Below the pieces are notes generated by a model. The model was not told where the DNA came from, did no database searches, and saw only the letters and a program-made list of their open reading frames with translations. Shown piece after piece: positions 1-9,155 of a DNA stretch of 64,000 nt (positions within the stretch are counted from its first letter, which is position 1; every line of letters begins with the position of its first letter). Source of the DNA: QIAW01 sp035487295 (GTDB lineage: Bacteria; Acidobacteriota; Terriglobia; Terriglobales; Acidobacteriaceae); the NCBI GenBank assembly GCA_035487295.1, contig DATHMH010000042.1, positions 1-64,000 of the forward strand, given 5' to 3'. The position numbers were made by a program, and so were the translations under genes.

Positions 1-2297
1 ATACGCGTGCGCGAATCGACGGCGAGCTGCGTAATCTCGACGGCGGCGAGGACGGCCTCGTCGAGATCAAGCTGGACAAGCGCAAGAACCACACCATCGA
101 AGTAGTCGTCGATCGGCTGTTGGTGAAGCCGGGAATCGAAAAGCGCCTCGAAGCCTCCATCGAGACTGCCACCAAGCTGGCCAATGGGATCGTGCTGATC
201 GTGGTGGTGAACGGAGAAGAGCGCCTGTATTCGCAGAAACTGGCTTGCACGGAGTGCGGCGCCAGCATTCCGCAACTGGAGCCGCGCTCGTTTTCGTTCA
301 ACAGCGTGTATGGAGCCTGTCCCGAGTGCCACGGACTGGGAAGCAAATACGATTTCGATCCCGCGAAGGTAATTGTCGATTGGTCGAAGCCGCTGTTCGA
401 CGGCGGCCTGGGGCCGGGGTCGAGTTCAGCAACGCTGCAAAACATGCTGCAAATCCTGGGCGCGGCCCACGACTTTGACCTGAATCTGCCGTTTGAGAAG
501 CTGCCCGCCAAGACCCAGGGCCTTATTTTGTATGGGGAAGCGCAGAACGGCGCCGGCAAAAAGAAGACAGGCTTTCTGGGCGTGGTGGGGTTCCTGAAAC
601 AGAACCTCGAAGAAGCCACCTCAGAAAGTTATCGCGAGTGGCTGCTCAATTACATGTCGGCGACAAAATGCCAGGTGTGCAAGGGCAGGCGGCTGCGGCC
701 TGAGAGCCTGGCGGTGAAGATCAACAAGATGTCAATTGCAGATTTCGCCGCGCTCTCCGTCACGCGTGCGATTGAAGCCATCTCGGCGCTCACACTGAAT
801 GAGCGCGAAAAAGCCATTGCCGGGCGCGTGGTGCGTGAGGTCCGCGAGCGCCTGGAGTTTCTGCACGCCGTGGGTCTGGGTTACATCTCGCTCGACCGTT
901 CGGCGGCAACGCTTTCTGGCGGCGAGGGGCAGCGCATCCGGCTGGCGACGCAGATCGGTTCGCGGCTGCGCGGCGTGCTCTACGTTTTAGACGAGCCTTC
1001 CATCGGCCTGCATTCGCGGGATAACGACCGCCTGCTGCGCTCGCTTGAATCCCTGCGCGACCTGGGAAACACGGTGCTGGTGGTGGAGCACGATGAAGAG
1101 ACCATCCGTCGCGCCGATTACGTAATTGACCTGGGTCCGGGAGCCGGACGCCATGGCGGCGAACTGGTAGCAGCCGGCAAGCCGGCGGAGATCGAGCGCG
1201 TGCCTGGGTCGCTCACCGGACAATACATCGCGGGCAAGGCGAAGGTAACATCGCGGGGAACGCGGCGGCAACCCAATGGAAAAGCCATCACCGTGCTGGG
1301 CGCGCGTGAGAACAACTTGCGCAACCTGGACGTCGCGTTTCCGCTTGGAATAATGACGGTGGTGACCGGGGTTTCCGGTTCGGGAAAATCGACTCTGGTC
1401 AACGACATCCTCTATCGCTCGCTGGCGCAGCAGCTCTATCGCTCGCGCGAAGAACCTGGCCAGCACAAGGCAATTTCAGGCGCCGAGTACATTGACAAGG
1501 TCATCGGCATCGACCAGTCGCCGATTGGGCGCACGCCACGCTCCAATCCCGCGACCTATACCGGCGTGTTTACCCAGATCCGCGAACTCTACGCCATGCT
1601 GCCGGAATCGCGCGAGCGCGGATACAAAGCCGGACGCTTTTCGTTCAACGTGACCGGCGGGCGCTGCGAGGCCTGCCAGGGCGAAGGGCAGCGGCGCATT
1701 GAGATGAATTTTCTGCCAGACGTGTACGTGGTGTGCGAGGTATGCGGAGGCAAGCGCTACAACCACGAGACGCTGCAGGTGCGCTTCAAAGAGCATTCGA
1801 TTGCCGATCTGCTGGCGACATCCATCTCCGACGCGATTCCCATTCTGGAAAATGTCCCTCAGGTTCGCCAGAAGCTGCAAACACTGGAAGACGTAGGACT
1901 GGGATACATCCAACTCGGGCAATCGGCAACCACACTCTCGGGTGGCGAGGCACAGCGCATCAAGCTGGCGCGAGAGCTGAGCAAGCGGCAGACGGGCAAA
2001 ACCCTTTATCTGCTCGATGAACCGACCACCGGCCTGCACTTCGACGATGTCCGCAAGCTGCTGGATGTGCTGCACCGCCTCACTGACCTGGGCAACACGA
2101 TCATTATTATTGAGCACAATATGGATGTGATCCGCAGCGCAGATTGGATCATTGACCTTGGCCCCGAAGGCGGCGAACACGGCGGGCACCTGGTCGCCCA
2201 GGGAACCCCCGAGCAGGTGGCGCGCGTAAAGAAGAGTTATACCGGGCAGGCGTTGTTAGGAAGTTTGAAGCAAGAGGTAAAAAGAAAAATTGAGTGA
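1..2297 (+). CDS. uvrA: UvrABC excinuclease subunit A, 5' truncated by the window edge
   Basis: UvrA is the damage-recognition ATPase of nucleotide excision repair; it acts as a dimer and loads UvrB. The frame is open from base 3, so the gene starts upstream; about 764 residues are present of the usual ~940-1000. Visible features: a CxxC...CxxC zinc module at about bases 246-332, the first ABC signature LSGGEGQR (~915) with DEPSIGLH (~990), the second Walker A GVSGSGKST (~1366), a second zinc module CEAC...CEVC (~1667-1750), then LSGGEAQR (~1938) and LLDEPTTGLH (~2010). The first Walker A lies outside the window. The stop is a TGA at 2295-2297, where a run of intergenic repeat words begins. 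Confidence 0.97.
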   Translation, partial: TRARIDGELRNLDGGEDGLVEIKLDKRKNHTIEVVVDRLLVKPGIEKRLEASIETATKLANGIVLIVVVNGEERLYSQKLACTECGASIPQLEPRSFSFNSVYGACPECHGLGSKYDFDPAKVIVDWSKPLFDGGLGPGSSSATLQNMLQILGAAHDFDLNLPFEKLPAKTQGLILYGEAQNGAGKKKTGFLGVVGFLKQNLEEATSESYREWLLNYMSATKCQVCKGRRLRPESLAVKINKMSIADFAALSVTRAIEAISALTLNEREKAIAGRVVREVRERLEFLHAVGLGYISLDRSAATLSGGEGQRIRLATQIGSRLRGVLYVLDEPSIGLHSRDNDRLLRSLESLRDLGNTVLVVEHDEETIRRADYVIDLGPGAGRHGGELVAAGKPAEIERVPGSLTGQYIAGKAKVTSRGTRRQPNGKAITVLGARENNLRNLDVAFPLGIMTVVTGVSGSGKSTLVNDILYRSLAQQLYRSREEPGQHKAISGAEYIDKVIGIDQSPIGRTPRSNPATYTGVFTQIRELYAMLPESRERGYKAGRFSFNVTGGRCEACQGEGQRRIEMNFLPDVYVVCEVCGGKRYNHETLQVRFKEHSIADLLATSISDAIPILENVPQVRQKLQTLEDVGLGYIQLGQSATTLSGGEAQRIKLARELSKRQTGKTLYLLDEPTTGLHFDDVRKLLDVLHRLTDLGNTIIIIEHNMDVIRSADWIIDLGPEGGEHGGHLVAQGTPEQVARVKKSYTGQALLGSLKQEVKRKIE

Positions 2298-2331
2298 TTG
2301 AACCATCGGGTCATTTGAGTCATTGTGAAAT
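2291..2331. repeat. ATTGAGTCATTG-type word repeat, single arm
   Basis: Degenerate ~9-nt words of the form GGGTCATTTGAGTCATTG begin at the uvrA stop. The same words recur at 4268-4448, 30658-30762 and 42899-43034, where a reverse-complement arm is also present. Here only one arm is obvious. Confidence 0.6.
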
Positions 2332-2383
2332 GAATTTGTGTGGGTCATTATGAGAGATGAATTTATAAGATCTGAGAGACGCA

Positions 2384-2470
2384 CAACCCCGAAGGGGTGA
2401 CGCATTATAGCCCAGCGCTTCAGCGCTGGGGGAGCCAGGCAAAATGGTCCAAGTCCCGCAGGGACGACGC
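2384..2470. repeat. REP-like block of three short perfect hairpins
   Basis: Three inverted repeats follow each other in the uvrA-CPBP spacer: CCCC-GAA-GGGG at 2387-2397, CCCAGCGCT-TC-AGCGCTGGG at 2411-2430 and GTCCC-GCA-GGGAC at 2453-2465. None is followed by a T-run, so this is more like a REP/extragenic palindrome than a factor-independent terminator. Confidence 0.6.
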
Positions 2471-2532
2471 TTTGATTTCCAGTTCTCATACAAAGCGCAA
2501 ATTGAGAGTTAAGCAATGGTGCTAAAGAAAGT

Positions 2533-3429
2533 ATGTCCACACCGCTGAATCCGTTGCCGCCGCAAGATCCGCAGCCGCAGCTCCCTGCGGAGATGGCGCC
2601 GTCGCACCCGAGCCCGATTGTGGTCAATGCCAGCGGAGAAAACCCGCCCTGGACCGGGTGGGACGTGCTGTTGCTGGTAATTGTCTTTTTCCTGATCGTC
2701 AATATTCTGGGCGCCGTGGCCATGGTCTTTGTTGGATCGCTGCACCTGTTTGGCTACAACTTGAACCAGCTGCTGCATAATCACAGCGAGTTAGACAGGC
2801 TCTCGCACGATCTGCGTGTGTTGCTTCCCGTGCAACTGCTGAGCTATGCCGTGCTGTTGATGCTGATGTTCTGGGTGGTAGGCCTGCGCGGGCAACAAGG
2901 CTTTCTTGAAAGCGTGCGTTGGCGATGGCCCCACGGTCGGTGGCCCGTTTATCTGATTGCCGGGGCGATTTTGGCGATTGCGGTGCAAGTGCTCTCATCG
3001 CATCTTCCCATTCCACCTTCACTGCCCATTGACCGTTTTTTTCAAACCGCCACGCAAGCTTACCTGATGGCCATCCTCGGGGTCCTGGTCGCTCCGTTTA
3101 TTGAAGAGCTGTTTTTTCGCGGATTCCTCTACCCCGTGCTCGCTCGCCGATGGGGAGTCGCAGCCGGAGTTGTGGTGACCGCGCTTGCCTTTGCGCTCGT
3201 GCATGGCGCGCAGCTCGGTTATTCCTGGGCGGCGTTGCTGATGTTGCTGTTGGTTGGGCTGGTGCTCACCATGGTGCGGGAGCGCACAAAATCGGTGGCT
3301 CCCGGCGTATTGCTGCATATGGGCTACAATCTGGCTTTGTTTGTTTCCTTTTTTATTGCGACCGACGGATTCAGGCATTTGACTACAGTTCTCAATTCTC
3401 GGTTCTTAGTTCCCGGTTGTCACCATTGA
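2533..3429 (+). CDS. CPBP family intramembrane glutamic endopeptidase (CAAX/Abi type)
   Basis: The product is 298 aa. It has a proline-rich hydrophilic N-terminus (about 45 residues) followed by several hydrophobic helices. The CPBP signature is present: EELFFRGFLYP (EExxxR, ~bases 3100-3130), FALVHGA (~3190-3210) and a final HMGYN (HxxxN, ~3316-3330). These are the residues that form the glutamic-protease active site of Rce1-like enzymes. The family cleaves membrane-embedded or prenylated substrates; bacterial members are often linked to bacteriocin immunity, but the substrate here cannot be inferred. The last codons overlap a block of GAGAAC-type word repeats (3389-3418), which may have rewritten the C-terminal tail after the last conserved motif. 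Confidence 0.85.
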   Translation: MSTPLNPLPPQDPQPQLPAEMAPSHPSPIVVNASGENPPWTGWDVLLLVIVFFLIVNILGAVAMVFVGSLHLFGYNLNQLLHNHSELDRLSHDLRVLLPVQLLSYAVLLMLMFWVVGLRGQQGFLESVRWRWPHGRWPVYLIAGAILAIAVQVLSSHLPIPPSLPIDRFFQTATQAYLMAILGVLVAPFIEELFFRGFLYPVLARRWGVAAGVVVTALAFALVHGAQLGYSWAALLMLLLVGLVLTMVRERTKSVAPGVLLHMGYNLALFVSFFIATDGFRHLTTVLNSRFLVPGCHH

Positions 3430-3539
3430 CCCATTGACCGCCAGGAGCGCGAAGGGCTTTCAGCCTCTGGCAGCCAAGTAGCCAAAATGCTATGGATTGT
3501 GTTGAAATCTCCTGTTATCTTTAGAAACGTCAATCGCTT

Positions 3540-4262
3540 ATGAGCAACGCGCGCGAATCTTTGCTGCAAGTCCTGGCGGAAAACTCGTTCAAATTAGGGG
3601 AATTCAAGCTCTCTTCCGGAGGAACCAGCGATTATTACATCGATTGCCGCGCCACCACCCTCGACGCCGAGGGCGCGCGCCTGACCGCCAAGGTTTTTTA
3701 CGATGAGATCCACGAGAGCGGTCTGCGGCCCGAAGCCGTCGGCGGAATGACCATGGGCGCCGACCCGATCGCCACCGGCATCGCCATTCTAAGCGCGCAG
3801 AGAATTCAGGGGCGCATCACCGACAGCAGTATGGAAAAAGCGGGACGGAGGCTCGTTCATGCCTTTATCGTCCGTAAGGCGGAAAAAGGCCACGGCACCG
3901 AGCAACAGATTGAAGGCTTCCGCAAAAAAGGGGCCAAGGTTTTTATCGTGGATGACGTTTGCACCACCGGCCGGTCCATCATTGAGGCCATCGAGGCGGC
4001 CCGGGCCTTTGGCTTCGAGGTTGTGGGCGCAATCTGCCTGGTGGAACGCGAAGAGGCCAACGGACGCGCCAACGTGGAAAGCGCCGCGGCTCCCGCTCCC
4101 TTTGTGAGCCTTTTTACCGCCAATGACGTGCGCGAAAAACATCTGCACATCCGCCAGCAGGAAGAAGATCCTCTTCTGGCGCTGGGTGAAGTCTGCGACC
4201 TCTGCGGCCGCCCCGCCGTCACCGTGAACCCCTACAAGCGCTGCGCCGCCCATGCGCAGTGA
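3540..4262 (+). CDS. pyrE: Orotate phosphoribosyltransferase with C-terminal Cys/His tail
   Basis: PyrE converts orotate and PRPP to OMP in pyrimidine synthesis. The 240-aa product carries the PRPP-binding loop VFIVDDVCTTGRS (~bases 3941-3980) and an N-terminal LSSGGTSDYYIDCR region typical of PyrE. It is longer than the usual ~190-215 aa. The extra C-terminus has a CDLC...C..H pattern (last ~25 residues), which looks like a small metal-binding tail. The gene stands alone and converges on the sugar kinase downstream. The start is ATG 3540; no strong Shine-Dalgarno is visible. Confidence 0.93.
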   Translation: MSNARESLLQVLAENSFKLGEFKLSSGGTSDYYIDCRATTLDAEGARLTAKVFYDEIHESGLRPEAVGGMTMGADPIATGIAILSAQRIQGRITDSSMEKAGRRLVHAFIVRKAEKGHGTEQQIEGFRKKGAKVFIVDDVCTTGRSIIEAIEAARAFGFEVVGAICLVEREEANGRANVESAAAPAPFVSLFTANDVREKHLHIRQQEEDPLLALGEVCDLCGRPAVTVNPYKRCAAHAQ

Positions 4263-4267
4263 GAAAA

Positions 4268-4448
4268 CATTGAGTCATTGATTCATCGGATCATTGAGTC
4301 ATTGGATTCTCCCCAAATCCTAAATCGTAAATATTACTTCCTAAAATCGTACTTTTCTTAAATGGTACTTCAATGACTCAATGATCCGATGACCCAATGA
4401 TTCAATGACTTCAATGACTTCAATGACCCGATAAATCAATGACTCAAT
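4268..4448. repeat. Two-arm ATTGAGTCATTG word palindrome between convergent genes
   Basis: The left arm at 4268-4305 and the right arm at 4366-4448 are imperfect reverse complements built from variants of TCATTGAGTCATTGG and TGACTCAATGATCCGATG. The middle (about 4310-4365) holds AAATCGTA-type words. The right arm reaches into the last codons of the convergent kinase gene. A transcript across the whole block could fold into a long hairpin, suggesting a bidirectional 3' end. Confidence 0.7.
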
Positions 4449-5317
4449 TCCTCCGCCGTCCATATAGGAATCCCACCGCTGCGGCTTGCCACCAGGGCGC
4501 CCACGCGGTTGGCGAAGTCGGCGATCCGCGGCGGCGGCCATCCACTGCTCAGGCCGTGAAGAAACGCCGCGGCAAAGGCGTCGCCCGCGCCCACTGTATC
4601 CGCCACCTTGACCTGGTAGCCGTTGGCTTCGATATATTCGCCGCCAATCAGCAGCACGCATCCCCGCGCCCCGCGGGTTACGCAGACCGCCTCCCAGCCG
4701 AATTCGCCGCTGTAGCTCCGGCAGAATTCTTCGAGTGAAGCGTGTCGGGGACACCCAAACATCTGCGCCATCTCCGCAGCTTCATCTTCATTCAGCTTCA
4801 CCACGGTCGCTTGTGACATCAGTTCGCGGACCAGCCCAGCCTCATAGCAGCCTGGGCGAAGATTTACGTCATAAAAACGCCGCGCGCTTTTATTCCTGGC
4901 AAGCAGCGCCGCGGTCAGACTTTTGGCTTGCGGGCTCATCTGCAGCAAGGTCCCAAAATAAATCCAATCTGGCTGTTCGAACGAAAGCCTTTGCAACTCC
5001 ATCTCCGACAACCTGGCGAAATCATAGGCAGCCGGCCGATGGATAATGAAATGCGGCTGCCCTCCCGCGTCAAGCGTCACCTCCACCCAACCGGTTGCCG
5101 CCTCCTCGACACGTGAGACGTACTCGGCCGAGAGCCCCAACTCGGTCATCTTTTGCAAGACGCGCTCGCCGCGCAGGTCACGTCCAACCCCGCTCACAAA
5201 AAATACCGTATGTCCCAGCCGGCGCAGATGCGCGGCGAAATTGAACGGGGCGCCGCCCAAATACTCCTGCCCTTCAATGACATCCCAAAGCACTTCGCCG
5301 ATGCTTACGATTTTCAT
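4436..5317 (-). CDS. PfkB-family carbohydrate kinase (fructokinase-like)
   Basis: The 293-aa product begins with MKIVSIGEVLWDVIEG and contains the N-terminal glycine-rich substrate motif GGAPFNFAAHLRRLG. The C-terminal PfkB signature DTVGAGDAFAAAFLHGL carries the catalytic Asp. This family phosphorylates sugars such as fructose or ribose with ATP. The GGAPxNxA pattern with an early IGEVLWD is typical of fructokinases, but the substrate is inferred. It is transcribed convergently to pyrE, and its last codons lie in a word-repeat arm. Confidence 0.88.
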   Translation of the reverse strand: MKIVSIGEVLWDVIEGQEYLGGAPFNFAAHLRRLGHTVFFVSGVGRDLRGERVLQKMTELGLSAEYVSRVEEAATGWVEVTLDAGGQPHFIIHRPAAYDFARLSEMELQRLSFEQPDWIYFGTLLQMSPQAKSLTAALLARNKSARRFYDVNLRPGCYEAGLVRELMSQATVVKLNEDEAAEMAQMFGCPRHASLEEFCRSYSGEFGWEAVCVTRGARGCVLLIGGEYIEANGYQVKVADTVGAGDAFAAAFLHGLSSGWPPPRIADFANRVGALVASRSGGIPIWTAEELSH

Positions 5318-5620
5318 TCTAGATTTCTTTCAGCCTCTTTCTCAACGGAACGCGCAGGCAGAACGCCCGCCTTGGAATCATAACGCCTCCCGGATCGAGG
5401 AACGAATGACGGAATGCCCCCACTGGCGGCTCTTGTGCGGCGTATGGGAGAGATAATCCGCGCAATCGGTGAAATCTTAGGATAGGCTGTTGTTTCGTCC
5501 TGGTCCTGGTTGAATGGCGATTGCTGTCTTTAGCAAAGCATGGACTCGGAACAAAGCGGTCAGTTGTGACCATCTATTCAAGCTCCTGCACCTGTAGCAT
5601 CAATATTGAAAGGCGTCTTA
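5318..5620. other. Intergenic stretch, nothing recognised
   Basis: About 300 bases separate the divergent kinase and small zinc-ribbon genes. The only open frames are low-complexity shadows. I see no convincing RNA or repeat; it presumably holds both promoters. Confidence 0.4.
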
Positions 5621-5821
5621 ATGAGCGCAATTGTCATCATTTGTAGTCTGCTGGTGGTATTGTTCACCGCCGTTTTGGCATACAGGCTGCGGGGGAGCAT
5701 TCCGCTGAAACCGAAGAGTGACGGGCCCAGATCGCTACGAATGTGCCCGTTTTGCGGCTTGATCACATCTCGATCAAAAATCTGCTGCCTGGAATGTGGC
5801 AAATTGCTTCCCGCCGTCTAA
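5621..5821 (+). CDS. Small membrane protein with C-terminal zinc ribbon
   Basis: The product is 66 aa. An N-terminal hydrophobic helix (residues 1-25) is followed by a basic linker and a MCPFCGL...CCLECGKL zinc ribbon. An upstream in-frame TTG at 5606 is possible, but ATG 5621 has GAAAGG 8 nt upstream and is preferred. Function is unknown; membrane-anchored zinc ribbons of this size are usually annotated as hypothetical. Confidence 0.65.
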   Translation: MSAIVIICSLLVVLFTAVLAYRLRGSIPLKPKSDGPRSLRMCPFCGLITSRSKICCLECGKLLPAV

Positions 5822-5963
5822 GATATATCTGGGACCTTTCCAGCGCTGAAAGATTCAAGTTTCCAAAATTCAGTCAAGGCTTCCCTCCTATCCAAAGTAC
5901 AGTGTCCTAGTATCCGCTTGTCCGGACTTCAGGGTAATACTAAGATTTCTCATCCCCGATTCA

Positions 5964-8636
5964 ATGACTGCAAAACCACTTTCCCTAAGGAAGGAAGCCG
6001 TATTGTCCCGCGCAAAATGGGTCTGCAGAAGTCTTGTCGTCTTATTGTCAATCGGTTCCGCTCATGCTGGCTCGCTTCCGGGGGCGCCTAACTGCCCTAT
6101 GTTCCCGGCCAATAATGTCTGGAATGCGGATATCTCCGCGCTTCCTGTAGACCCCAATTCCGCTAACTATTTGGCGAACATGGCGACCGGGACCGGCCTG
6201 CATCCCGATTTCGGATTTGATCTCACCAGCGGCATCCCTTTCAACGTAGTCAGCAGCGCGCAGGCCAAAGTCAGCGTGGATTTCAGCGCCGGCGCGCCCA
6301 CTGAGTCTGACAACGGCCCTTATCCCATCCCTCCGAATCCTAATATTGAGAGTAACGACCTGGCAGCGTGCAGCAGCCCCAGCGGCAATGGCGATTGCCA
6401 CATTCTTATCGTAGATAAAGACGCCTGCATCTTATACGAGCTCGACGCGGCGGCGACTCAAGGGCCAGGTCAGTGGTCCGCTTTTTCCGGCGCAATCTGG
6501 AGCCTCAAATCAAATGCCCTGCGCACCGATACCTGGACCAGTGCCGACGCCGCCGGCCTTCCCATTCTGCCTGGTCTGGTGCGCTTTGACGAGGTCAACG
6601 CTGGTCTTATCAATCATGCATTGCGCTTCACCATGGTTCACACGCAAAAAGCTCACATCTATCCAGCACGGCATGACGCCAGTTCTAACACCGGTATGTT
6701 TGTGCCTCCTATGGGATTGCGCGTGCGGCTGAAGGCCAGCACCAATATCTCTGGTCTGAGTCCAGAGGCGAAAGTGATTGCTCAAGCCATGAAAACCTAT
6801 GGCCTCATCCTGGCCGATAACGGCTCGAACTGGTATATCAGCGGAGTTTCAGATACCAACTTTAACGACAGTGATCTGCACAACCTAAACCAGCTCCACG
6901 GCTCCGATTTTGAGGTGGTGGATACCAGCAGCCTGAGGAATGGACCGGACAATTCCACTGCCACGGTCAACGTGGGTCCGAGTAACCAGACGAAATTTGT
7001 GGATGTCGCCAGCGGCACCACCACCACCACGATTCCGGTCAACACTACTGTGGTGTGGAACTGGATGAGCAGCAACCATTCCACCACGTCAGGATCTTGT
7101 CCGGGTGGTGTTTGTACGGCCGATGGAAAATGGGATTCGCAGGTCAACAATGTTCCCAATACCTTCATGCAGGTCTTCAACCAGGTAGGAACCTACCCTT
7201 ACTTTTGCAGCGTTCACGGCTCCAACATGCAGGGCACGGTGATCGTGACCCCGCCCAGCGATTACAGCCTTATCATCTCCAATTCACCGTTGCTTATTTT
7301 TCCAGGACAGACCGCCGCATTCAGTGGCAAGCTTACGACTACCAATGGTTACAACAACCCGGTCAATTTAAGCTGTGGCGCAGGACACCCGGCCACCTGC
7401 ACGCCCGCGCCCACCAGCCAGACGCCGACCGCCGCCGGAGCGGGCTTCCTGGTGAACGCCAGCGACGTCACGCCCGGCAACTACACATTTAATGTTCAAG
7501 GGATTGGAACAGACACTCTGCAAACCTCGCACGCCCAATCGGTCACTCTGCACGTCGTGGATTTCAACCTCACGGCCCCCTCCCCCACTGCGCTCACAAC
7601 AGCAGTGAGTACAAATCCAACAACTACGCCGACGGCCGGCTTCCAGGTGAGCGCCAGTGGTTCCTTTTCGGGAACCGTAACTCTTTCCTGCAGCGGCTTG
7701 CCGGCGGGTGCAAGCTGCAACTTCGCGCCTTCTTCTTCGCTGAGTTTTAGCGGAGCAGGCTCGCAGCCGGTGACCGTGAGCATCACCGTTCCCGGCAACA
7801 CGGCGGCGGGCGTTTCGAATGCAACCATTTCGGCGAATACGGCAGGTGCTCCTGCGGCGAAGACGCAAAACATTACCCTGCAAGTCGTAGATTTCGCCCA
7901 GGGACTTCCTTCACCGGCTTCGGTTCCCATGACGCAGTCTTCGGTCTCGCAGCCCGTGACCTTCCAGCTTGCGCCGGTCAACAGCAGCGGATTCAACGCG
8001 CCGGTTACGCTTTCGTGCAGCGGTGTTGCGAACGCGAGCTGCACATTTTCTCCTGCCAGCCCGGTCAATATTTCCGGATCTGGCATTACCGAGACGGTGC
8101 AGGTGACAACCAATAATGCGGCCGTGAGCACGCCGTCGCTGACCATACAATCGTCGGCCACGGTGAATGGCGTCACCTTGAATCGTTCGCAGAGTTTGAC
8201 GCTCAACATCTCTGCCGGAGGCACGACCACTGATCTTTTTATTTCGAGCGTGACCTCGCAGCCCGATCCGGTCGAAGCCAGAGGGCCGGTTGCCATTACC
8301 GTGACAGCGCACAACACCGGCGCCAACGCCGGCAACGTGGTTGTGAGTCTGCTGTTTTCTCAGTTCGTGAACGTTATTAACGCCACCCTGCCACCGGCCT
8401 GTTCGGTGAGCAACGGAACCGTCACCTGCACAGTTGGCATCCTGAACGCAGGCCAGGATTCGACTCCGTTCATCATTCAAATCGTTCCCGGCGCTGGCCG
8501 CAATCTGGTTGTGACTGCAACCGTGAGTTCCAGCTCAGTCAACGATTCCAACATAAACAACAACAGTCAGCCCGTAACAGTCCACATCCGCTTTAAACCC
8601 CTGGCCCGCCGAGGTCTGGTCCCGCGAGTCCCGTAA
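5964..8636 (+). CDS. Large secreted protein: cupredoxin-like domain plus Ig-like/DUF11 repeats
   Basis: The product is 890 aa with a signal peptide ending around residue 36. The first ~310 residues form a Cys-containing secreted domain I do not recognise. Residues ~330-430 look like a type-1 copper domain: a His in MSSNHST (~371) and the C/H/M ligand set in YFCSVHGSNM (~413-423). Three Ig-like repeats of ~100 residues follow, each with a pattern close to VTLSCSGLPAGASC. The C-terminal ~100 residues form a DUF11-like module ending in a short Arg-rich tail. The protein is probably exported and extracellular or surface-associated. Whether it carries copper for electron transfer is inference from the ligand pattern. 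The DUF11 module resembles the end of the protein at 17877-19808. Confidence 0.75.
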   Translation: MTAKPLSLRKEAVLSRAKWVCRSLVVLLSIGSAHAGSLPGAPNCPMFPANNVWNADISALPVDPNSANYLANMATGTGLHPDFGFDLTSGIPFNVVSSAQAKVSVDFSAGAPTESDNGPYPIPPNPNIESNDLAACSSPSGNGDCHILIVDKDACILYELDAAATQGPGQWSAFSGAIWSLKSNALRTDTWTSADAAGLPILPGLVRFDEVNAGLINHALRFTMVHTQKAHIYPARHDASSNTGMFVPPMGLRVRLKASTNISGLSPEAKVIAQAMKTYGLILADNGSNWYISGVSDTNFNDSDLHNLNQLHGSDFEVVDTSSLRNGPDNSTATVNVGPSNQTKFVDVASGTTTTTIPVNTTVVWNWMSSNHSTTSGSCPGGVCTADGKWDSQVNNVPNTFMQVFNQVGTYPYFCSVHGSNMQGTVIVTPPSDYSLIISNSPLLIFPGQTAAFSGKLTTTNGYNNPVNLSCGAGHPATCTPAPTSQTPTAAGAGFLVNASDVTPGNYTFNVQGIGTDTLQTSHAQSVTLHVVDFNLTAPSPTALTTAVSTNPTTTPTAGFQVSASGSFSGTVTLSCSGLPAGASCNFAPSSSLSFSGAGSQPVTVSITVPGNTAAGVSNATISANTAGAPAAKTQNITLQVVDFAQGLPSPASVPMTQSSVSQPVTFQLAPVNSSGFNAPVTLSCSGVANASCTFSPASPVNISGSGITETVQVTTNNAAVSTPSLTIQSSATVNGVTLNRSQSLTLNISAGGTTTDLFISSVTSQPDPVEARGPVAITVTAHNTGANAGNVVVSLLFSQFVNVINATLPPACSVSNGTVTCTVGILNAGQDSTPFIIQIVPGAGRNLVVTATVSSSSVNDSNINNNSQPVTVHIRFKPLARRGLVPRVP

Positions 8637-8720
8637 TTACTTGTTTCACCCACCGGGTGAACTTTTGATGAGCGCTGTCGCGCGCGAACTTTTCGCGAGG
8701 GCGCAGCCGCTGGTTTTGGC
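8637..8720. terminator. Hairpin cluster after the DUF11 gene
   Basis: Short inverted repeats (CACCC-ACC-GGGTG at about 8649-8661, then CGCGCGAA...TTCGCG) follow the stop codon at 8636. They could end transcription of the secreted-protein gene, but there is no T-run, so this is tentative. Confidence 0.35.
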
Positions 8721-8915
8721 GGCGGGAGCCCTTATATAAACGACTGCACCAAATTTAGGTAATTGACCGCGGTGTCTTCGGCGAGTAGAGTTTCTTCCAC
8801 TTGGCCGGTTCGGGCGATGGTTAGTATGGATGTCGCTGACCGGCATGGGCTAATGTTGGCCCTTAATTTTCCAGCCCAAATCTTCAACCTTCGACCCTGT
8901 AGCAGGAGTTTGTGT

Positions 8916-9155
8916 ATGCCAATCCAGCAGACCCGCACCATCGCGATGGTGGAATGCGCCAGTTGCCCGGATTGCGAAAAGATCCTGGTTCTGGGCATGC
9001 TGCCTGCGGAGAATAAGCGGCCATTTGTGGAGGGCCGCGCGCGCGGGTGGGTAATCATCTGTGGCGGTTGCGGCAAAGAGTTTCCGGTGCGCTCTGTGGA
9101 AATCTTCCAGACGGTTAAGGAAGACATGCCTGTGCAGAGGCGCGGCGCAGCATAA
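8916..9155 (+). CDS. Small zinc-ribbon protein
   Basis: The product is 79 aa. ATG 8916 was chosen because AGGAG lies 7-11 nt upstream, although the frame is open from 8763. Four cysteines in two pairs (CASCPDC near residues 14-20 and CGGC near residues 50-53) suggest a zinc ribbon. No other domain is visible and the function is unknown. It has its own ribosome site and no close downstream partner. Confidence 0.65.
   Translation: MPIQQTRTIAMVECASCPDCEKILVLGMLPAENKRPFVEGRARGWVIICGGCGKEFPVRSVEIFQTVKEDMPVQRRGAA

Noticed and set aside
7911..8480. Long open frames on the minus strand under the secreted protein (for example 7496-8335)
   Set aside because: They are antisense shadows of a Ser/Thr/Val-rich Ig-like coding region, with no ribosome site or recognisable domain.
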